A stretch of DNA of 33,332 bases, taken from the NCBI GenBank assembly GCA_024638765.1, contig JAHEJT010000038.1, forward strand, positions 1 to 33,332, given 5' to 3'. Both the position numbers and the translations under genes were made by a program. Of the stretch, positions 17,296 through 25,973 are shown one piece after another. Positions within the stretch are counted from its first letter, which is position 1, and each line of letters begins with the position of its first letter. The DNA is from Verrucomicrobiales bacterium (lineage in GTDB: Bacteria; Verrucomicrobiota; Verrucomicrobiia; Verrucomicrobiales; DEV007). The notes beneath the pieces were generated by a model. It saw only the letters and a program-made list of their open reading frames with translations, made no database searches and was not told where the DNA came from.

Positions 17296-17580
17296 TTAGA
17301 GCCGCTGATAATGCTGCAAGTGCACTTCGTCCATCAACGAAAGACGGGAGCGCAACTTGTCGATGGCGCTCGGATCGGCCTCAAAATGATAGTTGACGTA
17401 AAAACCCGATCGCCGGTGCTGGCTCTCGTAAGCAAAATCGCGTTTTCCAATCTGGTCGATCTGCTCGAGTTTCACCCCTTCAGCCTCCATTTCTTTTCCG
17501 ACCCGGCTGATCATGTCTTCGACAGTCTCTTCTCTGCCCTGCGCGTTGAGCACGATTACGCCTTCATATTTCTTCTTCAT
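17296..17580 (-). CDS. rpsF: 30S ribosomal protein S6
   Basis: S6 binds the central domain of 16S rRNA together with S18 in the small subunit. The 94-residue protein has normal length and the conserved KYEGVIVLNAQG start, GKRDFAYESQHRRSGFYVNYHFE in parts, and a short C-terminus ending LQHYQRL. No S18 gene lies next to it. It is 44 bp after pth and 86 bp before ssb. The ATG has no visible Shine-Dalgarno site. Confidence 0.95.
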   Translation of the reverse strand: MKKKYEGVIVLNAQGREETVEDMISRVGKEMEAEGVKLEQIDQIGKRDFAYESQHRRSGFYVNYHFEADPSAIDKLRSRLSLMDEVHLQHYQRL

Positions 17581-17624
17581 TATTTTCGTTTTCGCCCGAT
17601 TCTGGATTTGATTTACTCTCGCGA

Positions 17625-18326
17625 TTACCTGTCTTCTTCCGGAGGCGAGTCACAGCCCGGCGAGGCGGAACCCTTCCCGTCCGGTCCGGACTCGGGGTCG
17701 ACCGTCTTCGGCGCCCGCTTCGGTTTTTCCGGCCGGCGATTGAAGGTGTTCATTGCTGCCTCCACGCCGTGGGAGACGGCATCATTCACCGCGCGAACCG
17801 CGAGATCCAGAGTTTTCTCCACGATCGGTGCTTCATCAACCAGAAATTTCCCGAGGACGTGGTCGGCTAGACCCGGACCGCCGGAGCCGTCCCGCCCTTC
17901 TCTCCTCACCCCGATTTTCAACCGGATGATCTCATCGGCGCCCAGCGACTCAATAACGGAGGCCACCCCGCGATGTCCCCCGGCGGAGCCGCCGACCCGG
18001 AACCGGAGCACGCCGAGAGGCAAGTCCGCGTCGTCGTGGACCACGAGAATGGCGGGGGCGGGGATTTTATAGAACTGGGCCACGCCACTGACGGCCCGGC
18101 CGCTGAGGTTCATAAAAGTCTGCGGCTTCAAGTAGATGCGCTCGGCACCGCGCGCGATCTCCGTCTCCCATTTTTTCTCCCGGGACCAGCAAAGCCCCTC
18201 CTTCTCTGCGAGGCGGTCGAGAACCAGAAACCCGACATTGTGCCGGGTCTTCTCGTATTCGCGGCCCGGATTGCCGAGACCGACGACCAGTCGCAAGGGC
18301 GGCCCGGCAGTGTCATCCTCCGCCAT
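17625..18326 (-). CDS. pth: Peptidyl-tRNA hydrolase
   Basis: Pth cleaves peptidyl-tRNA released from stalled ribosomes and recycles the tRNA. The 233-residue protein has VVGLGNPGREYEKTRHNVGF with the catalytic His near residue 29, KPQTFMNLSG with the substrate-contact Asn, VVHDDADLPLG with the key Asp, and GGSAGGHRGV. It is longer than the usual 190 residues because of a Lys/Pro-rich tail after NTFNRRPEKPKR, and the tail may be disordered. It is 15 bp after rplY, so the two are probably one transcript. No ribosome site is evident before the ATG. Confidence 0.96.
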   Translation of the reverse strand: MAEDDTAGPPLRLVVGLGNPGREYEKTRHNVGFLVLDRLAEKEGLCWSREKKWETEIARGAERIYLKPQTFMNLSGRAVSGVAQFYKIPAPAILVVHDDADLPLGVLRFRVGGSAGGHRGVASVIESLGADEIIRLKIGVRREGRDGSGGPGLADHVLGKFLVDEAPIVEKTLDLAVRAVNDAVSHGVEAAMNTFNRRPEKPKRAPKTVDPESGPDGKGSASPGCDSPPEEDR

Positions 18327-18341
18327 GGGGATGAATGGGGA

Positions 18342-19016
18342 TCAGGATTCGGGGGCCGCTTCTCCGGCCTCCTTCGCCTCGACCCCTTCTTCTCCCTCGA
18401 CGGAAGCAGCTTCTGCTTCTTCCGCGGGGGCCTCTTCTTCGGCGACACCAACCTTGATCTCCTGGACGTTGGCGATGACAACTTCGCCATCCAAGAGAAA
18501 CTCGACGCCGCCGGGGGGTTTGATATCTCCGACGTGCACCGCTTCGCCGACTTCCAGATGGGAGACGGGGACTTCGATTTTTCCGGGGAGATCGGCCGGC
18601 TTACAGCGCACTTCCAGGCTGTGAAGTTGATGATCTAGCAGGCCCCCGTGTTTCACGCCGGCGGCTTCACCGACTATTTCGACCTGAACCACGGCGGTAA
18701 CTTCCTCGTCTTCTTTCACGGCGTGGAAATCGATATGCATGATCTGACCGGTCAAAGGGTTGTGCTGCACTTCCTGCACCATGGCGAGCTTGTCGGCCTC
18801 TTTGGCGCCCTCGATCTGCAGATTGACAAGCACGTTTTCACCGGCGCTGTGGTGCAACAGATTCTCGAATTCCTTGGACTTTACCTGGATAGTGTAATTG
18901 TCCTGCGCGGCTCCGTAAATGACCCCGGGAACCGCTCCTTCACGGCGGAGTTTTTTGACGGCGGATGTCCCGGATCCTAGGCGCTTGGTGGCATGGAGGT
19001 TGAGCTTTTTGGACAT
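18342..19016 (-). CDS. rplY: 50S ribosomal protein L25, CTC/TL5 type
   Basis: L25 of the long CTC type binds 5S rRNA in the large subunit. The 224-residue protein has the N-terminal L25 domain (LHATKRLGSG, REGAVPGVIYG) and HNPLTGQIMHIDFHAV in the middle. The C-terminal beta domain contains CKPADLPGKIEV and HVGDIKPPGGVEFL. The last 35 residues form an acidic Glu/Ala-rich tail (EEEAPAEEAEAA and so on), more extended than in many homologs. It lies 75 bp after prs and 15 bp before pth, an order common in several bacterial phyla. Confidence 0.95.
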   Translation of the reverse strand: MSKKLNLHATKRLGSGTSAVKKLRREGAVPGVIYGAAQDNYTIQVKSKEFENLLHHSAGENVLVNLQIEGAKEADKLAMVQEVQHNPLTGQIMHIDFHAVKEDEEVTAVVQVEIVGEAAGVKHGGLLDHQLHSLEVRCKPADLPGKIEVPVSHLEVGEAVHVGDIKPPGGVEFLLDGEVVIANVQEIKVGVAEEEAPAEEAEAASVEGEEGVEAKEAGEAAPES

Positions 19017-19091
19017 GGCTGGATTCTTCTGGCTGGAGTGATCTGGTCCCGGGGACCCGAATTACGGGTCCCCCGACGGGAGGGCGAGACT

Positions 19092-20039
19092 CTACGGTCC
19101 GCCGTTCCCGATGTCAAAAAGAGAAGTGACCGATTCTGCGTCGTGAATGCGCTTGATCCCCTCACCCAGAAGCTGGGCCACGCTCAGGACCGTGACTTTC
19201 TCCCCCCGGGCATGCGGAGTGCTGTCCGTCGTGATCAATTCCTCGATCTCGGACTCCGCCAGGCGTTCCTGTCCCAGATCGCTGAGGACCGCGTGTGAAA
19301 CCCCGGCCCGAATCGACTTGGCCCCGCGCGCCCGGAGAAGTTCGGCGGCCGCTGTGAGGGTCCCGGCGGTTTCAGTCAAATCATCCACCAGAAGGATGTC
19401 ACAGCCTTCCACCTCCCCGATCACATTGATGGCCTCCACTTCGGTCGCGCTCACCCGGTGCTTGGCTACGATCGCCAGGCCGGCGTCCAGGGCACCGGCA
19501 TAAGCATGCGACATCTTCAGTCCCCCCACGTCCGGAGAAACCACCACCAACTTGCCCAGCTCTTTCTCCTTGAGATACTTCAAGAGCACGGGCGCGGCGT
19601 AAAGGTGGTCCACGGGTATATCGAAAAAGCCCTGGATCTGGCCCGCGTGGAGATCCATGGTTAAAACCCGGTTCACCCCCGCGGCCACCAACAGGTTCGC
19701 GACCAGCTTGGCCGTGATGGGAACCCGCGGCTGATCTTTGCGGTCCTGGCGGGCATAGCCGAAAAAAGGAATCACTGCCGTGATTCGCTCCGCGCTCGCA
19801 CGGCGTGCCGCGTCCACCATGATCAGGAGCTCCATCAGGTTCTGATTCACCGGCGGACAGGTGGGCTGCACGATAAACACGTCGCGACCACGAATGTTTT
19901 CGTTGATCTTGATGAAAGTCTCCCCGTCGGGAAACGCGGTCACCGTGGCGTCGGTCCGCACGACACCGAGATATTCAGTGATGCGATCGACCAGCTCGGG
20001 GTGCGCCGAGCCACAGAGTATCTTGAGTTCCGCGTTCAT
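19092..20039 (-). CDS. prs: Ribose-phosphate pyrophosphokinase
   Basis: Prs makes PRPP from ribose-5-phosphate and ATP for nucleotides, NAD, His and Trp. The 315-residue protein shows FPDGETFIKINENIRGRDV, PFFGYARQDRKDQPRVPITAKL (in parts), the TMDLHAGQIQGFF flexible region, VSPDVGG, and the PRPP-binding loop ILLVDDLTETAGT. The ATG at 20039 fits the family start, while a TTG six codons upstream is less likely. It heads the ribosomal run and lies 141 bp after a WecG-type gene on the same strand. PRPP is also the expected donor for the UbiA-family protein at 25974-26894. Confidence 0.96.
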   Translation of the reverse strand: MNAELKILCGSAHPELVDRITEYLGVVRTDATVTAFPDGETFIKINENIRGRDVFIVQPTCPPVNQNLMELLIMVDAARRASAERITAVIPFFGYARQDRKDQPRVPITAKLVANLLVAAGVNRVLTMDLHAGQIQGFFDIPVDHLYAAPVLLKYLKEKELGKLVVVSPDVGGLKMSHAYAGALDAGLAIVAKHRVSATEVEAINVIGEVEGCDILLVDDLTETAGTLTAAAELLRARGAKSIRAGVSHAVLSDLGQERLAESEIEELITTDSTPHARGEKVTVLSVAQLLGEGIKRIHDAESVTSLFDIGNGGP

Positions 20040-20145
20040 CCCCGATGGGGCTTCCAACTTCCCTGGGTTGCCTTTTCGGATGCAATTCCGACGGGAGGCT
20101 AAAGAGTCCCCGCAGAGGATGCCAGCAGTTTCTCCCCTCGCCGGC

Positions 20146-20164
20146 CGGCGCCAAAAGGGCGCCG
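20146..20164. other. Short GC hairpin between the WecG gene and prs
   Basis: CGGCGCC at 20146-20152 pairs with GGCGCCG at 20158-20164 around a five-base loop. It sits between the stop of the WecG-type gene and prs. There is no T run on either side, so I would call it only a possible attenuating or stabilising hairpin. Confidence 0.35.
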
Positions 20165-20180
20165 CAAGAATGGCGGCAAT

Positions 20181-21005
20181 TCAGTCCTTGGATCGAGAAG
20201 CCGGCGTGGCTCCCTCGCCCCCCTCCTCGACACTGCGGCGATCACCGCCCATGCGCTCGCGCATCAGGTAGTAAAGAAAAAGAGAATTATAGCCCAAATA
20301 GCGCTTCCAGAGCCGGAGGGGCTCTATGAACAGCCGGAAAAGCCATTCCAAGCCCCGCTTCTGCATCCACCCCGGCGCCTGCCGGATCACTCCCGCGTTG
20401 AGGGGAAACGCCGCCCCGATCCCGAAATAGACTCCCGGGGGAAGCTTGCGCTTGTTGCGGCGCAGCCAGCGCTCCTGTTTAGGGCACCCCAAGCCGATCC
20501 AAACCAGGTTGGCCCCGGAGAGCCGGATCTGTTCGATGAATTCGCAGTCCTCCTCCTCGGTCCATTCACGAAAAGGGGGCGCCAGCTTCCCCACAATGCG
20601 GACACCGCCGAAATGGTCCTGCAGCTGTCGCTCCAGCTGGTCGAGTACTTCCCCGGTGGAACCAAATAGATAATGTCCCAGGTCCCCCGCCTCGCGCGAC
20701 CAATCCATGCAACGCAACATCAATTCTGGCCCATAGACACGGGTTTCCAGCGGCTTGCCGAGGGAACGATTGATGGCCCAGACCAGCGGCATGCCGTCGG
20801 GCAGGAGGACGTCAAAGGCCCTCATGACTTGCCCGAATTCCGGATCATGGCGCGCCATCGCGATGGTATGGACATTGGCGGCTTCGACCAGGTAAGCACG
20901 ATCGGCGGCGCGCGCCCAAGTCTCGACCTGCTCGTAAGCCTGCCGATACGTCGTTACGGCCACGGATTGACCCAGCACGGAGACCGTTGTATCGATTACC
21001 CTCAT
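20181..21005 (-). CDS. WecG/TagA/CpsF family glycosyltransferase, copy 1
   Basis: Family members (GT26) transfer an N-acetyl-aminosugar, such as N-acetylmannosamine or its uronic acid, onto a lipid-linked sugar for surface glycans. The 274-residue product shows VEAANVHTIAMA, LLPDGMPLVW with the conserved Asp, VYGPELM, YLFGSTGEV, WIGLGCPKQERW and FGIGAAFPLNAG. It ends with QKRGLEWLFRLFIEPLRLWKRY, a C-terminal basic membrane-association segment. The frame is open another 48 codons, but homology begins at the ATG at 21005. A second paralog is encoded divergently 158 bp away. It sits upstream of prs on the same strand. Confidence 0.9.
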   Translation of the reverse strand: MRVIDTTVSVLGQSVAVTTYRQAYEQVETWARAADRAYLVEAANVHTIAMARHDPEFGQVMRAFDVLLPDGMPLVWAINRSLGKPLETRVYGPELMLRCMDWSREAGDLGHYLFGSTGEVLDQLERQLQDHFGGVRIVGKLAPPFREWTEEEDCEFIEQIRLSGANLVWIGLGCPKQERWLRRNKRKLPPGVYFGIGAAFPLNAGVIRQAPGWMQKRGLEWLFRLFIEPLRLWKRYLGYNSLFLYYLMRERMGGDRRSVEEGGEGATPASRSKD

Positions 21006-21163
21006 TTGGCTGGAATCGTCTTGAAGAATTATCGGCTGGCGCCCGACCGTGACAACTCTACTGCCCAACGAAATCGTGTCGGAGATCTCTGCAGGGACGC
21101 GATGCGGCCCCCGCGTCCACCATCGCTCCTCCTTTCGGCAGCCGCGCATATCTTAACATCCCC

Positions 21164-22003
21164 ATGCTTCCCCCTGAAAGAGCAGATTTGCGGAGCCCGG
21201 AAGATCCCGACAATCGGACCTGCGATCATCTGGCCGATAGAATCAACGTCCTCGGGGTCGGAGTCTCGGTCCTCAACCTGCGCTCTGCCGCCGACATCGT
21301 CTTGGAGGCCATTCGTGAACGCCGCGAAGGATATATCTGTGTTACCGGGGTCCACGGTGTCGTGGAAGCCCAGAATGAGGAGGCTTTCCGCCGGACTCTC
21401 AACCAATCTTTGCTTTGCACCCCGGACGGCATGCCCCTCGTCTGGATCGGGAGGCATTATTACCGCAAAAAGGAAATGGGCCGGGTCTACGGACCTGACC
21501 TCATGTGGGCCATTTTCGAGGCCACGGAAGGGACCGGCGCTACTCACTTTTTTTACGGAGGCAAGGAAGGCGTCGCGGACCTCCTCAAAGCAAAACTTCA
21601 GAAACGATTTCCCAAGTCAAGAATCGTGGGAACCTACTGCCCTCCCTTCCGCCCCCTCAACGACGAAGAAGAACGGGATTTCATCGGCCAGGTTTCTCTC
21701 CAACGTCCCGATATCATCTGGGTCGGATTGAGCACGCCCAAACAGGAAAGGTTCATGGCTGAATATCTCGGGAAAGTGGACACAAAAATCATGCTCGGTG
21801 TGGGCGCCGCTTTCGACATCCACGCAGGACTTGTGAAGAAAGCGCCCGACTGGATTCAGGGTATCGGCATGGAGTGGCTCTACCGCCTCTCCCAGGAACC
21901 GAAACGGCTCTGGCCTCGCTATCGCCGCATCATCCCGCGGTTTATCATTCTTTCCGGCCGCCAATTCATCATGGGGACACGACGTGCGCCCGACGCCAAG
22001 TGA
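21164..22003 (+). CDS. WecG/TagA/CpsF family glycosyltransferase, copy 2
   Basis: This 279-residue GT26 paralog has INVLGVGVSVLNLRSA near the N-terminus and CTPDGMPLVWIGR with the conserved Asp. It continues with VYGPDLM, FFYGGKEGV, WVGLSTPKQERFMAE, GVGAAFDIHAG and GIGMEWLYRLSQEPKRLWPRY. Where copy 1 has a conserved Asn (EAANVHT), this one has VTGVHGVVEA, a change in a region that lines the substrate pocket in TagA-type enzymes. The acceptor or donor may therefore differ. A longer N-terminal leader of about 25 residues is not shared with copy 1, and its start is uncertain. It converges with the O-antigen ligase gene. Confidence 0.9.
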   Translation: MLPPERADLRSPEDPDNRTCDHLADRINVLGVGVSVLNLRSAADIVLEAIRERREGYICVTGVHGVVEAQNEEAFRRTLNQSLLCTPDGMPLVWIGRHYYRKKEMGRVYGPDLMWAIFEATEGTGATHFFYGGKEGVADLLKAKLQKRFPKSRIVGTYCPPFRPLNDEEERDFIGQVSLQRPDIIWVGLSTPKQERFMAEYLGKVDTKIMLGVGAAFDIHAGLVKKAPDWIQGIGMEWLYRLSQEPKRLWPRYRRIIPRFIILSGRQFIMGTRRAPDAK

Positions 22004-22059
22004 CCTGCCTCGCGGTGTCGGCACGCCGGGAGCAATTTTGCGCCCGTTGCCCCGCCGGT

Positions 22060-23955
22060 TCATTGGTTCTCCATTTCCTCATCCAGCATTTTCACCAGCT
22101 CAGACAAATAGAGACGCGATTGCTCCAAATCGCTCCCGGCGGCATGCGAATAGCCGAGTCGGGCCTGCCCATAGGCGGCTCTTGCCTCCTCGAATCTGCC
22201 GACCCGGTGAAGATGGATCGCGTAGGATAAGCGCGTCATGAACAGAAGCGGCGCTTTTTCAAGGGCCATCAAGAACCATTGCTCCGCCTCATCCGTCTTC
22301 CCAAGCAGGTCCAGGCAATTTCCCATGATCACCATCGTCTCCGAATCGTCGGGAAAGAGGCGGTGCGCCTCGGTGAGATTCTCCCGGGCTTTCTCGACAA
22401 ATGAAGTCACCAGCGACGGTGGCATTCCCTCCCGGATCATCGCAAGCCAGGCCTGTGCCTGGAGACGGTGCGTAAAGGGGTTCTTCGGATCCCATTTCTT
22501 CGCTTTGTTGAAGTAATACATCTTCTTGATTCCGAGATCCTCATCCCCTAGAAAAATCGTCCGCTCGACACAGAAATCCGCAAGGGAATAGCGAACCCCC
22601 ACGACGAGGAAGAGGCTGCCCGCCGCGATGGTTGCAATCCGGGCCGCAGGTTTTGTCCATGCCAGCTCTGGCACCCGGGTCTCCGCCCCCTCGAAGCCCG
22701 GGTTCGCAAGGACCCCCAATAAAAACGCCGTCGGCAGCGCCAGGGCCGCGGTGTGCAGGTGGAACTCCACAACCGCTTGGACCATCGAAGCCGTCAATGC
22801 CACCAACGCGCCAACCGTGAGGGCAAGCTGGTTGCTCGCAGTTCTGCCGGTGCGCGCGAAGCGCACGTCCAGGTGCCATTTCAAGTACGCCAGCCCACGC
22901 CAGAGGTGCGTGGCGAGAAAGAGACCGCCCAGGGCCACTCCCACGAGCCCGTACTCCGCGAGCAGCTGCAGATATTCGTTGTGCACAAACTCAAAATCCG
23001 GTGTATGCCAGGGCGTATCCTCAGTCCTCAAGGTCCTTCCATAGTAATAGTAGGTGCGACTGCCGGTTCCGAGGAGGGGATTCAAAGACGCCTGATGCAG
23101 CGCGGCTTTCCACATGTAGAAGCGAGAACTGTCCCAGTCTGACTTCCTGTCAGGATTAAGGCGCGACTCCAGGAGCCCGTAATTCACAACTCCAAACATG
23201 ATCACCGCCAACAGGACGACGCCCCCGCCGACGAAAACGATTTTCAAAAAGTGCTCGCGGTAAAGCTTTCTTGCGAGGAACAGGAAAAGCAGGAAAAGGA
23301 TCACCGCGCCGGCTCCTGCGGCCAAGAACCCTCCCCGGCTCGTGCTCAATCCCACCTGAAGGACAAAAATTCCCGCCAGGAAAAAGAGGATCATCCGCTT
23401 GGCGATGCCTCCCCGGCCGAACGACCCGATAGCCACGCCCAGAAACGTGATCATCACCATGTAAGCCGCGAAATGGTTGGGATTGTTGTAAAGGCCGCCG
23501 CTTCTCCCGGCTGGATATGTGCGCCGGTATCCCGGAAGAATACTGAACTCGTGATTACCCCCGAAATGCACCAGGCCGATGACCGCGTTGGCAATCCCCA
23601 CCACGATCAGGCACCAAATGAGCGCCATGCGCTCCCTTGGATGGGTAAAAACCACCGCCGTGAGCATGTAGACGCAAAGACATGCCAACACGAGCATGAT
23701 GTCTTCCCGCGCAAAGTAATCCACGGGCGAGAAAATCCCCCTCATGACAATGTATGCCACAAAGAGCAGTGTCGTCAGCAGGCAAAAATACCCGGGCAAG
23801 AATTTTGACCGCTTGCGCCATGCAAAGAGACTGAGCACCGACCCGATTCCCAACACGATGTATCCCGGATACTGGAACACCAGCTTAGTGCCCACGCCGA
23901 GGACCGTGCTCGAAAGCATTGCAAGCCCGAGTAGGAGCAGCACGGCAATTTTCAT
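22060..23955 (-). CDS. O-antigen ligase/polymerase (Wzy_C) with TPR tail
   Basis: This 631-residue inner-membrane protein has about a dozen hydrophobic segments in the first 440 residues. The signature GLYNNPNHFAAYMVM, STSRGGFLA, and the large loop with GTGSRTYYYYGR then FVHNEYLQLLAEYGLVG are typical of the O-antigen ligase/polymerase (Wzy_C) superfamily, acting on the periplasmic face. From about residue 470, helical TPR-like repeats follow (YYFNKAKKWDP, ENLTEAHRLFPDDSE, EAEQWFLMALEKAP), probably for protein contacts. Whether it polymerises or ligates cannot be told from sequence. Its ATG overlaps the stop of the upstream GT-C-like gene as ATGA. It is the last gene of the minus-strand polysaccharide cluster. 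Confidence 0.88.
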   Translation of the reverse strand: MKIAVLLLLGLAMLSSTVLGVGTKLVFQYPGYIVLGIGSVLSLFAWRKRSKFLPGYFCLLTTLLFVAYIVMRGIFSPVDYFAREDIMLVLACLCVYMLTAVVFTHPRERMALIWCLIVVGIANAVIGLVHFGGNHEFSILPGYRRTYPAGRSGGLYNNPNHFAAYMVMITFLGVAIGSFGRGGIAKRMILFFLAGIFVLQVGLSTSRGGFLAAGAGAVILFLLFLFLARKLYREHFLKIVFVGGGVVLLAVIMFGVVNYGLLESRLNPDRKSDWDSSRFYMWKAALHQASLNPLLGTGSRTYYYYGRTLRTEDTPWHTPDFEFVHNEYLQLLAEYGLVGVALGGLFLATHLWRGLAYLKWHLDVRFARTGRTASNQLALTVGALVALTASMVQAVVEFHLHTAALALPTAFLLGVLANPGFEGAETRVPELAWTKPAARIATIAAGSLFLVVGVRYSLADFCVERTIFLGDEDLGIKKMYYFNKAKKWDPKNPFTHRLQAQAWLAMIREGMPPSLVTSFVEKARENLTEAHRLFPDDSETMVIMGNCLDLLGKTDEAEQWFLMALEKAPLLFMTRLSYAIHLHRVGRFEEARAAYGQARLGYSHAAGSDLEQSRLYLSELVKMLDEEMENQ

Positions 23956-25913
23956 CTTGAATCGTTGAACGTGTGCCCGGAATTACGGCGCTGCTGCCAG
24001 CGCTGCACCGACATGTATCCCATCAAAGTGGAAGCGGCAACGTAAAGCTCAGCCCCTTGCTCCACCGCTTCGCCGCCAAATTCGAAGCGCAGGGGGTCCC
24101 CTGCCGCTTCCTCAGGGATGCGCACGAAATACCAGGCTTTTTCCCCCAGTCCAGGCACCGCAAATTGACCCGCTTCCACCTCCAGGTCCCCCGAACCTGC
24201 TCCTGGGAAAATCTCTCGCATTTGGAACGGCAGCACGCTGAAGAACATCACACGCCGCCCCCGATCCCTGACGTCGGGAGTAAACTCATCCCCTCCCACT
24301 TCGCGCACGGTGAAATCGTCTCCGTAGAAAAGCTCCGCAACCGCAAGACGCAACTCCAAACCGGGATCGGAGGGGCCCGCTCCGGCTGAATCGATTTTCA
24401 CGATCGACTGCCTCTCTCCCAACCCCGAAATAAGCCGCTTGGGCCGCTGCCGCAAATCCGCCAACCAAGTTGCCGCCTCCCGCGGAGCTCTCGCGGCGGA
24501 TTCGGGGTTCCGGCGCAACTCCCGCTCATCCACGATCCAAAAAGGCTTGGCAGAGGACGATTCTCGATCCCAGGACGATGCCGGCTGACCCTGGAGTGAC
24601 GCCGCCAAACCGAAGTAAAACCACATCGGCGTAGGATAAATTGGAACCTCACCGCCCGCCTCCGGAAGTTTCGTCCGTGAGAGCGCCCCCCATAGTTCCT
24701 GATTGTGATCGATCGGCCGGTGCGACGCCCTTCCCAGCTGTCTGAGAAAGGTCCCGTAAGCACCCATCGGCCAGAGACCATCCGCAGTGGGGTAAAGGGT
24801 GCTTCGGTTCCAGGATAGCCGGGGACGACCGATCTGCGGTAAATCGAGTCCGGCGAAAATCGGAATCACTGCCGCACACACACAGCTTGTCGCCACAATT
24901 TTCCTTGCCTGCGTGGAGAATGTCACTCGCAAGAGCGCCCGCCCCCTCGAAAAGAGGACGGAGAACAAGAGCACCCAAACCGTGGTCAACAAATGACGCG
25001 GCGAAAAGAGCTGGGCAGAGTAATAACCCAGCGGCAGGAGCGCAAAGCAGAGCCCCGCTACGAGGAGGCTTTTCCTGCCTGCCGATGCCGTTTTGCGAAG
25101 TGCCCCGCCGAAACCCGTGAGCAGACACAACATCACCAGGCCCGCCCCTCCCAACCCGAACACAAGGTACGCCAACGCCACCTCGGAAACGAAGAAGGGC
25201 GGATAGCGGTCCACTACCGGCGCTGCGGTGAGGATTCTCCCCGTGACAAGAGCCACTACTGCCCCGGCCGCCGCGGCCCAGTGAATTTTTCTCCGCACTA
25301 ATTCCCGCCAGCGCGCCCGGGGAACCGTAATCCAACAAAGGAAGGGCAGGCACAACACCGCATCCGCCCGGGCCCCCACCGCTGCGAAGGTCAATCCCAG
25401 GACCACGAGCGCCCTCCATATCCCGTTTCGGTCCCTCTCCTTCCCGCCAAGGACACCCGCCAGGAAACCGAGGAATCCTCCAGAGATTACGTTGGAACTG
25501 AGCAGCGAGGCGCTCAATAGAAAACAAGGAGCGAGAAGCACTGCGGAAAGCATCATGGCGCGTTGCCGGTCGCCGCGCCCGGCGCGCCAAACGAGGAACA
25601 GGATTCCCGGCCACAAGATCAAAGTGGCGGCGAGGTTTCCCGCCCGCGTGAGATCAGCGAAAGCGGCTTCCACGTCCTGTCCCTCGCGAAACCGGAGTTT
25701 CAACGCAGCGGCCGTGATCCAGAATGAGACAAACTGCTTGTCGTAGTTGTAGAATTCGGGTGATACCGCGGAGGCTTCTCCCCTGGCCAGGAGCAGGGCG
25801 CCCTGCAAGAGCGCAGCCTGATCCGTTTCCCGCATGGTGGCGCCTGCCGAAAAAAAACTGAAGGCCGCGACCAGCAGCGTGACCGCGACCTCCCATCGAA
25901 TTCCGGATTTCAT
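23952..25913 (-). CDS. GT-C-like polytopic membrane protein
   Basis: I do not recognise a specific family. From the ATG at 25913 the product has 653 residues. The N-terminal 370 contain about ten hydrophobic segments. The first loop holds ETDQ followed by a helix and NYDKQFVSFW. An acidic residue pair there is common in GT-C glycosyltransferases using polyprenyl-phosphate sugars, so a glycosyltransferase role is inferred. The C-terminal 280 residues are soluble and probably periplasmic, rich in beta strands. The ATG has a good site (GAGAGGGAG), which favours it over a TTG at 25946. It overlaps the O-antigen ligase gene by 4 bp, and the UbiA-family gene lies 60 bp upstream. Confidence 0.75.
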   Translation of the reverse strand: MKSGIRWEVAVTLLVAAFSFFSAGATMRETDQAALLQGALLLARGEASAVSPEFYNYDKQFVSFWITAAALKLRFREGQDVEAAFADLTRAGNLAATLILWPGILFLVWRAGRGDRQRAMMLSAVLLAPCFLLSASLLSSNVISGGFLGFLAGVLGGKERDRNGIWRALVVLGLTFAAVGARADAVLCLPFLCWITVPRARWRELVRRKIHWAAAAGAVVALVTGRILTAAPVVDRYPPFFVSEVALAYLVFGLGGAGLVMLCLLTGFGGALRKTASAGRKSLLVAGLCFALLPLGYYSAQLFSPRHLLTTVWVLLFSVLFSRGRALLRVTFSTQARKIVATSCVCAAVIPIFAGLDLPQIGRPRLSWNRSTLYPTADGLWPMGAYGTFLRQLGRASHRPIDHNQELWGALSRTKLPEAGGEVPIYPTPMWFYFGLAASLQGQPASSWDRESSSAKPFWIVDERELRRNPESAARAPREAATWLADLRQRPKRLISGLGERQSIVKIDSAGAGPSDPGLELRLAVAELFYGDDFTVREVGGDEFTPDVRDRGRRVMFFSVLPFQMREIFPGAGSGDLEVEAGQFAVPGLGEKAWYFVRIPEEAAGDPLRFEFGGEAVEQGAELYVAASTLMGYMSVQRWQQRRNSGHTFNDSR

Positions 25914-25925
25914 TTGTCGTCTCCC

Positions 25926-25955
25926 TCTCAAAGGGCTTCCTCTCAAAGGGCTTCC
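25926..25955. repeat. Tandem 15-bp duplication
   Basis: TCTCAAAGGGCTTCC occurs twice with no gap, at 25926-25940 and 25941-25955. It lies just upstream of the GT-C-like gene, where the minus strand reads GGAAGCCCTTTGAGA twice before the Shine-Dalgarno site. The copies keep the upstream frame open, which explains the longer alternative start at 25946. Confidence 0.8.
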
Positions 25956-25973
25956 TCCTCCGCTAGGGCCACA

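Noticed and set aside
20058..20180. Possible small gene between the WecG gene and prs
   Set aside because: No frame with a credible start or conserved sequence was found, only a GC hairpin.
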